The notes beneath the pieces are model-generated. The model was not told the DNA's origin. It ran no database searches and saw nothing but the letters and a program-made list of their open reading frames with translations. Source: Enoplolaimus lenunculus (taxonomy: Eukaryota; Nematoda; Enoplea; Enoplida; Thoracostomopsidae). Taken from it: 64,000 nt of DNA. Where the stretch lies: NCBI GenBank assembly GCA_030248215.1, contig JASANG010001052.1:171324-235323 (forward strand), given 5' to 3'. The position numbers and the translations under genes are program-made. This document shows positions 58,420-64,000 of this stretch, piece after piece. How positions within the stretch are numbered: position 1 is the first letter of the stretch; each line of letters starts with the position of its first letter.

Positions 58420-59623
58420 GCTTGCGTATGCATTTAAAACCTTTGACGAATGCGAGAGCCACATACGAAGCTTAGTGGCGTTAGGTTTACAAGAGAAAAC
58501 TTTTGGGCAGGTATTCACACCTATAATTCTGGCAAAATTACCAACATTTGCAAAAATGGAACTTCACAGGAAAAATGGATCAAGCCCTTGGGAGTTGTCT
58601 AACCTTCGTGAATGGCTGAAAGAGGAAATTAGAGCTCGCGAATACAGTCAAAGAGTATTCGGTAATCAGACAGGCGCGTCCAAAGAGCAGGAAATAGGAA
58701 AACGTCAGTCCGGACACGTAGTTCGTCTAAATAAAACTACGGGAGGAACTACATCGGCATTAGTAGCTAGTTATACAACGGCAAATCCCCGTTGCAGTTT
58801 TTGTAGTGGGACACATTACGCAGATCAGTGTGATAGATATTCAGATTCAAGTAGTCGTAAGCAGCAGGCTATTAAGTCTAAAAGATGTTTCAAGTGTCTA
58901 AGCAACAAACATTTGGCAAAAGTATGCCAGAGCAAACGATCATGTGCACACTGTCACAAGTTCGGTCACCACAGAAGCCTGTGTACAGTAAAATTTTCCG
59001 CAGAGTCAACCAACCGGTCCAATAATCCAGAAGCAACTTCTGTTCTAACGGTCGAAACTAATAGTAAAACTTCGCAAGTCGCCAATCAGTTAATTGCTTA
59101 CGGAGGAACAGCTATTTTACAAACAGCCGTAGCAACATTGAACGGCAAAAACGGGCAGCCTGTTTACGCCCGCATTCTTTTTGATACTGGATGCTCTCGT
59201 TCTTTTATTACAAGCAGGCTTAGTGAAAAAATCGTAGTTAGTCGCAAACCTAATGAGACAGTCGCAATTGCTGGATTTGCGGATGCCACACGTAGAACAG
59301 TTGATTACAAGTCTGTAAAGTTTGGAATTAGGCGGCCCGATGGAACTCAGCAGTTAATAACAGCGAACGTCACACCTGTAATTTCTTGTGAAATCGAAAA
59401 GGTACCGCTTGACGAACATTCTCGGTGTGTTATGACCAAATTGCCACTGGCTGAACCACTTACTTCAAAACCCGAAATGGTTGAAATTGAAATTTTAGTT
59501 GGCACTGATTACTATTACGATTTTACTGGTCCAGAGCAAATAAAATTGTCAAGTGGAGTTGTTTTGTTATCGTCTACACTGGGTTATATAGTAACGGGAA
59601 AAGTTCTGTCTAAAAACAAGTAG
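58420..59623 (+). other. BEL/Pao part: gag C-terminal region, zinc knuckles and protease
   Basis: A gag block typical of BEL elements (ESHIRSLVALGL, IILAKLP) is followed by three CX2CX4HX4C zinc knuckles (CSFCSGTHYADQC-like, CFKCLSNKHLAKVC, CAHCHKFGHHRSLC; about 58795-58985). Then comes a retroviral-type aspartic protease with FDTGCSRSFIT (about 59180-59215). Fossil part of the element 58420-63051. Confidence 0.88.
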
Positions 59624-59829
59624 AATCATGTTCATTCAGTTCTTTTCTTATCACAAACCAATTCTACCTCCGAGTCAACGATCGATATTGAACGGTTCTG
59701 GAGTCTGGAAGACATAGGAATTAAACCATGCAAAGTTTCAACAGATGATGATGAAGCACTTAAGGTATTCAACAGCACGATTATATATCAGAACGGCCGG
59801 TATTACGTAGAATGGCCATGGAAACAAAA

Positions 59830-61330
59830 TGTGCCTGAATTACCAGATAATTATCAACTTGCTTTCGGTCGTCTCAAAACGTTAGTAAAACGAATAGCCC
59901 AGAAATCAGATGTGTTGCAAAAATACAGTGAAACAATTCTTGATCAGTTACGCAACGGTATAATTGAAGAAGCAACGAATCCGGCAGAACCCGGGAAAGT
60001 TCATTATATTCCGCACCACTACGTGTTGTCTCCAGCAAAGACTACAACCAAATTGCGAATAGTTTATGATGCATCGGCCAAAATGAATAAAACGTTACCC
60101 AGTCTCAACGAAAGTTTGTTACGAGGGCCAATTATTCTTGATGATTTGTGTGGTCTTTACAATAAGATTCCGCCTGCATCCAATAGCGGTCATAAGCGAT
60201 ATAGAAAAGGTATTTCTGCAGGTTGGTTTAAAAACATGTTCACGAGATGTTACGCGATTTCTTTGGCTCAAAACCATCAATAAACCAGTTTGGTTAACTA
60301 ACTTAGTCACGTATCGGTTTTGTCGAGTTCCTTTTGGAGTGATATCGAGCCCTTTTCTACTAGCAGCTACAATACAGTATCATATTGAACACTCGAAAAT
60401 AGACGTCGTTAACAATATTGCAGGAAATATTTACGTTGATAACATTATAACAGGAGCATCGACTATAGGAAAGGCTACCACATTTTATGTTAACGCAAAA
60501 GAATTGTTTCGCAAAGCAAATATGAACCTTAGAGAGTGGTTTACCAATAGTACCTGCCTTCGGAATGAATTTGCAGAAAAAGACCGTGGAAAAGAAACTA
60601 AAACGAAGGTACTAGGTCTCAGTTGGGACACAGAAAATGACACACTTTCAACAGGCATTTCAATTACTGCAGTCACAACAGCCGTAACTAAACGTTTGGC
60701 GTTAAGCACTTTTGTCAAAGTATATGATCCGTGCGGATACTTTGCAGCAGTTACGGTTACAGGCAAAATACTGATTCAAAAATTATGGAAACAGAATTAC
60801 AGCTGGGATTCCACTCTATCACCAGAATTGTACAAAGAATGGTGTAATTGCACTGCAGAAGTTAAGCGCATTTCGGAATTTTCCATTCCTCGCTGCTATT
60901 TTGCTGCACCAACAAACGAAAATGCAACTTTCAGCCTTCATTCTTTTAGCGATTCATCAGCAAAAGCATTTGGTGCATGTGTTTACCTTAACCGACAACA
61001 AAATGGTATGACAGAATCACAGTTGGTGTTTGCTAAATCACGGGTCGCTCCATTAAAAGAACTTTCCATTCCTCGTTTGGAACTAATGGGTGTCCTAATT
61101 TCAGTCCGCCTAATTGCATTTGTGGTCAACCAGCTGCGCATTAAAATAATCGACAAGGTAGCGTGGACGGATTCGCAGTGTGTATTGCACTGGTTGAAAA
61201 AATCGTCAGTTCAACCCAAATTTGTTCACAACCGCGTGTCTGAGATTAAATTTTACGAAGGAATCACCTTTCGATATGTACCAACACAAGACAATCCAGC
61301 AGATTTAATTTCTCGAGGATGCACTTACCA
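59830..61330 (+). other. BEL/Pao part: reverse transcriptase and RNase H
   Basis: RT signs: LRIVYDASAK (about 60050-60080), PFGVISSPFLL (about 60330-60363) and the active-site motif YVDN (about 60433). RNase H signs: FSDSSAKAFGACVYL (about 60946-60990), PRLELMGVL (about 61075-61100) and WTDSQCVLHWL (about 61162-61195). Fossil part of the same element. Confidence 0.9.
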
Positions 61331-61639
61331 AGATTTGATGGTTAATCCACAATGGTGGCATGGTCCAAGTTGGTTAATTGACCGTGATCAGTGGCCAGCA
61401 AACGAGTTATCGCAAAGTAGCGAAGACGGTTTATCCAAAACTAAAGAAAAAACATTAGCAGTTGTTACGAAGTCCGTTAATGTCTTAGATGAATTTATGG
61501 ACATTAGAAAATTTTCAACGTTATTACGTCTATTACGAGTGACCGCTTGGGTCCTTCGCTTCGTCAACAATTTATTACATAGAGTGTCTCGAATGAATTC
61601 AAATTTAGAAGCGCTCACTTCGTATGAATTAGCTGAAGC

Positions 61640-63051
61640 TCTGAAACTGTGGGAAAACGGGCGCAAGACGGTCACTTTGCATCACTGCAAGTATCCATTG
61701 CTACCGGAAAACGAGACACCTTAGTTCGGCAGTTAAGCTTATACCTTGATGATGATGGATTGATTCGATGCCGAGGTCGTCTTGGAAACAGTGAGTTACC
61801 TGAAGACGCTAAAATTCCTATATTGTTACCTAAACATGCCTATTTTACGAAACTGATAGTCATGGACACCCACGTTCGAGCGTTTCATGCAGGTGTTACT
61901 CATACTCTCGCACTGACAAGACAAAAATATTGGATAATTCACGGTCGCAGTAGAGTCAAATCAATCTTAGCGGAGTGCAGAGTATGCCGTCAATTGAAAG
62001 GTGGGCCATTCAAGTATCCAACTCCTCCCCAATTACCATCATTTCGCGTTGAAAGTACTCGGGCATTTGACTGCATTGGTATTGATTATATGGGACCACT
62101 GTTCATAAAAGTTACAACAGGTTCCAATCAGAAAGTTTGGATTTGTCTCTTTACGTGCGCATCCGTACGTGCTGTTCATCTGGAAATAGCTGCTGATCTA
62201 ACAGCGTGCCAATTTTTAATGTGTCTGCGCAGGTTTATGTCATTTTATGGAAAACCTACATTGATTGTATCAGACAACGGAAAAAGTTGCAGGCTACAGA
62301 GCAGTTTATTAGACAGGTTTTCAAATCGGTACAAGTACGCAACTTCGCTGCATGTGAAGGTATAACGTGGAAATTCATAACTGAGTTATCTCCCTGGATG
62401 GGGGGATTTTTTGAAAGAATGGTAGGTTGTGTTAAACGAGCTCTAAAAGCTTCATTGGACAAACGTTGTGTCTCACTTATCGAGCTTCAGACTGTGGCGA
62501 CCGAAGTTTGTTCGGTTGTTAACATTCGTCCGCTCACGTACTTAGGAACCGAAGTGGAAAACGCACCGCTTACACCTGCACATTTTATACGAGGTCCCCG
62601 TTTGGGGGTTGCTTCGTTTGCCAAAGATTTAGGGAACGTTCAAGTGAAATCTGCTACTCATCAGTCATTAGTTCTAACGTTCAAACGCATGCAAGCCGTT
62701 CTCAGTTTATTTTGGAACACTTGGCGAAATCAGTATTTGTTGAGTCTGAGAAATAACTTTTGTTTCAGCAATCGCGGTAGCAGTGAGTTACATCCTGAAA
62801 TTGGATCAGTAGTGGTCGTTAAGGACAATTTACCACGTGGGCAGTGGAAGATGGGGAAAATAGTGTGTCTCTATCCGAGTATAGATAATAAAGTTCGTTC
62901 AGCAGCCGTCAGGATGGCAAACGGTCGTGTGTTGAAACGATCGTTACAGCAATTATTCCCTATTGAGGTTCCTGTTAACAACGAAAGCCAACCTTCAGTA
63001 GTACACGCTGACGAACAAGACAGTTTGTCGCAAGGATCCGTTGAGTACTAG
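61640..63051 (+). other. BEL/Pao part: integrase and C-terminal domain
   Basis: Zinc-binding HHCC region (ARAFHAGVT-like VRAFHAGVTHTLALTRQKYW; CRVCRQLKGG), catalytic core (FDCIGIDYMGPL, then VSDNG), FFERMVGCVKRALK, and the small domain that ends BEL pols (HPEIGSVVVVKD, RGQWKMGKI). Fossil part of the same element. The pol end lies at 63051. Confidence 0.9.
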
Positions 63052-63127
63052 TGTCGATACCTTTAGACAGTATAATTTCGTAGTATATATTTTCAGTTAA
63101 TTATTTTGTTTTGTTATAGTTGCCGGT

Positions 63128-64000
63128 ATGTCGCATCGTCAATTTATCAATGCTCAGTCTCCGTTGTCCCGTTTTTACCGGTTTCAATCACTACAATTTG
63201 GCAAAACAACTGTAACGTCTATTGAAATGATGTACTGGTATCTTATGCTTTTACAGCATGATGAAAAGGACATCAGCAAAAAATTGCTGCTAAGTTCAGT
63301 TTGTCAAAATAATCCGTCGGAGATTAGCGCTTTTCTAAAACAGGATGGATTTCAGCTTTCGCCAGAATGGGTGTTTCGCGCAGATGATGTGTACTTAGAC
63401 ATTTTGATTAATCTTATGAAACATAATAACAACATGTGTCGTGCTGTTTTTTAGAGATTCTGGCTTCTGTAAGCAATCCAAAGTTGATACAGTTTGTTAA
63501 TTGTCAAGCTAGATCAGAGTTTGTCTGGTCATGTGGTCTTCGATGCGGTCCAGCAACTCAGCGAGAAAAATATCCTGGGTTCAATCTTTACGGTGAAATG
63601 CTTACAAAACTTGCCGTTTTGCATATCGAACGGCGAAAGGTGCCGCGGTTTGGTGTTAAGCAACTGCAAAAGAAGAAGGATCAAATGTCCTCAAGTTATA
63701 CGCAGACAGTATTAGTGCTCTCAGACAGTCAGTGTATACATTTGCAATCGATTTATTGTGGAGTTGTAGTTTGTATTTCGGGGGGAAAGTTTTGTGATTT
63801 AGCCGACGAAATTTCAATCAGAGGCTTACACTTATCTAGATTCGCTGTGGTCGTGGTAAATTGTGGAGGAAACGATGCGCAAAGGGCTCAGCAATCATGG
63901 AATGATTCATGGGAAAAATTGGCGCGACATTTGAATTATGTTTCTGAAACTTTTCCTGATATGGAAGTACTTAGTAAGCTGCTCAATTCCCCACCCTGCA
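63128..64000 (+). other. NADAR-like plus SGNH-esterase-like region after BEL pol (third gene or adjoining gene; runs off the window)
   Basis: An N-terminal NADAR (YbiA/DUF1768)-like domain (63128 to about 63640): SPLSRFYRF, TSIEMMYWY with the conserved Glu, W.FRADDVYLDILINLM, ILASVSNPKLIQFVN, SEFVWSCGLRCGP and GFNLYGEMLTKL follow that family block by block. Then an SGNH/GDSL-esterase-like domain (about 63700 to the edge): VLVLSDSQ (block with nucleophile Ser), ISGGKFCDLADEI, VVVNCGGND (GxND block) and FPDMEVLSKLL. It starts 76 bases after the BEL pol stop, behind a good acceptor (TTTTGTTATAG, ending 63119), as env-like third genes of LTR elements are spliced. NADAR proteins elsewhere act on ADP-ribose-type N-glycosides. 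Probably part of the retroelement; it looks interrupted at least once. A separate gene cannot be excluded. Confidence 0.72.

Larger units (their letters stand above)
58420..63051 (+). mobile_element. BEL/Pao LTR retroelement, gag-pol remains (fossil)
   Basis: Parts in order: gag C-terminal half with nucleocapsid, aspartic protease, reverse transcriptase, RNase H, integrase and the small domain after it. The order protease-RT-RNase H-integrase, the protease type and the RT active site YVDN mark BEL/Pao. The gag start is missing and no LTR was recognised in the window, so the ends are those of the coding remains. The element is broken, with roughly three to five breaks, but long stretches still read well, so it is fairly young compared with the Gypsy remnant. 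Confidence 0.92.

Noticed and set aside
58198-58518. Phe-rich frame on the minus strand
   Set aside because: It is only the complement of the A-run at 58376-58407.

Overview
The window is animal nuclear DNA: AT-rich, with GT-AG introns, large introns and very many short transposons. It most resembles an invertebrate. Degenerate TTAGGC/GCCTAA telomere-like words (for example 26563-26577 and 37966-37980) and a BEL/Pao element hint at a nematode-like worm. The sequence alone does not settle the species.

Three host genes can be read exon by exon with consistent splice phases. (1) 497-15357, minus strand: a WAC homologue (WW-domain adaptor with C-terminal coiled coil), 11 coding exons, 988 aa. 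(2) 23704-29015, plus strand: an ABHD2-type alpha/beta hydrolase, 8 coding exons, 468 aa, catalytic Ser, Asp and His all present. (3) 42393-53493, minus strand: calmodulin, 5 coding exons, 149 aa, as far as I can recall identical to the canonical animal protein; its last intron is 9 kb. The genes share no evident pathway.

Most of the rest is mobile DNA. A dense crowd of non-autonomous hAT-like MITEs fills the introns and spacers. Their ends start CAGGGTGCAA or TAGGGAT, and many keep 8-bp target-site duplications that can be read directly. Each family carries its own subterminal hexamer array (TTCCGG, AATCGG, ATCCGG, CATCGG, GAGCCG, ACCCGG, TTCCTG and others). Other elements are foldback or palindromic MITEs, two copies of a ~0.7-1.2 kb dispersed repeat with nested insertions, tRNA-derived SINE-like repeats, and recent local tandem duplications.

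LTR-retroelement fossils are an old Ty3/Gypsy pol remnant on the minus strand (about 18.2-19.8 kb) and a much better preserved but broken BEL/Pao element on the plus strand (58.4-63.05 kb). Directly after the BEL integrase, where an env-like third gene would sit, a region runs off the window edge. It encodes a NADAR-like (YbiA/DUF1768) domain followed by an SGNH/GDSL-esterase-like domain. This unexpected pairing is the most interesting signal in the window.
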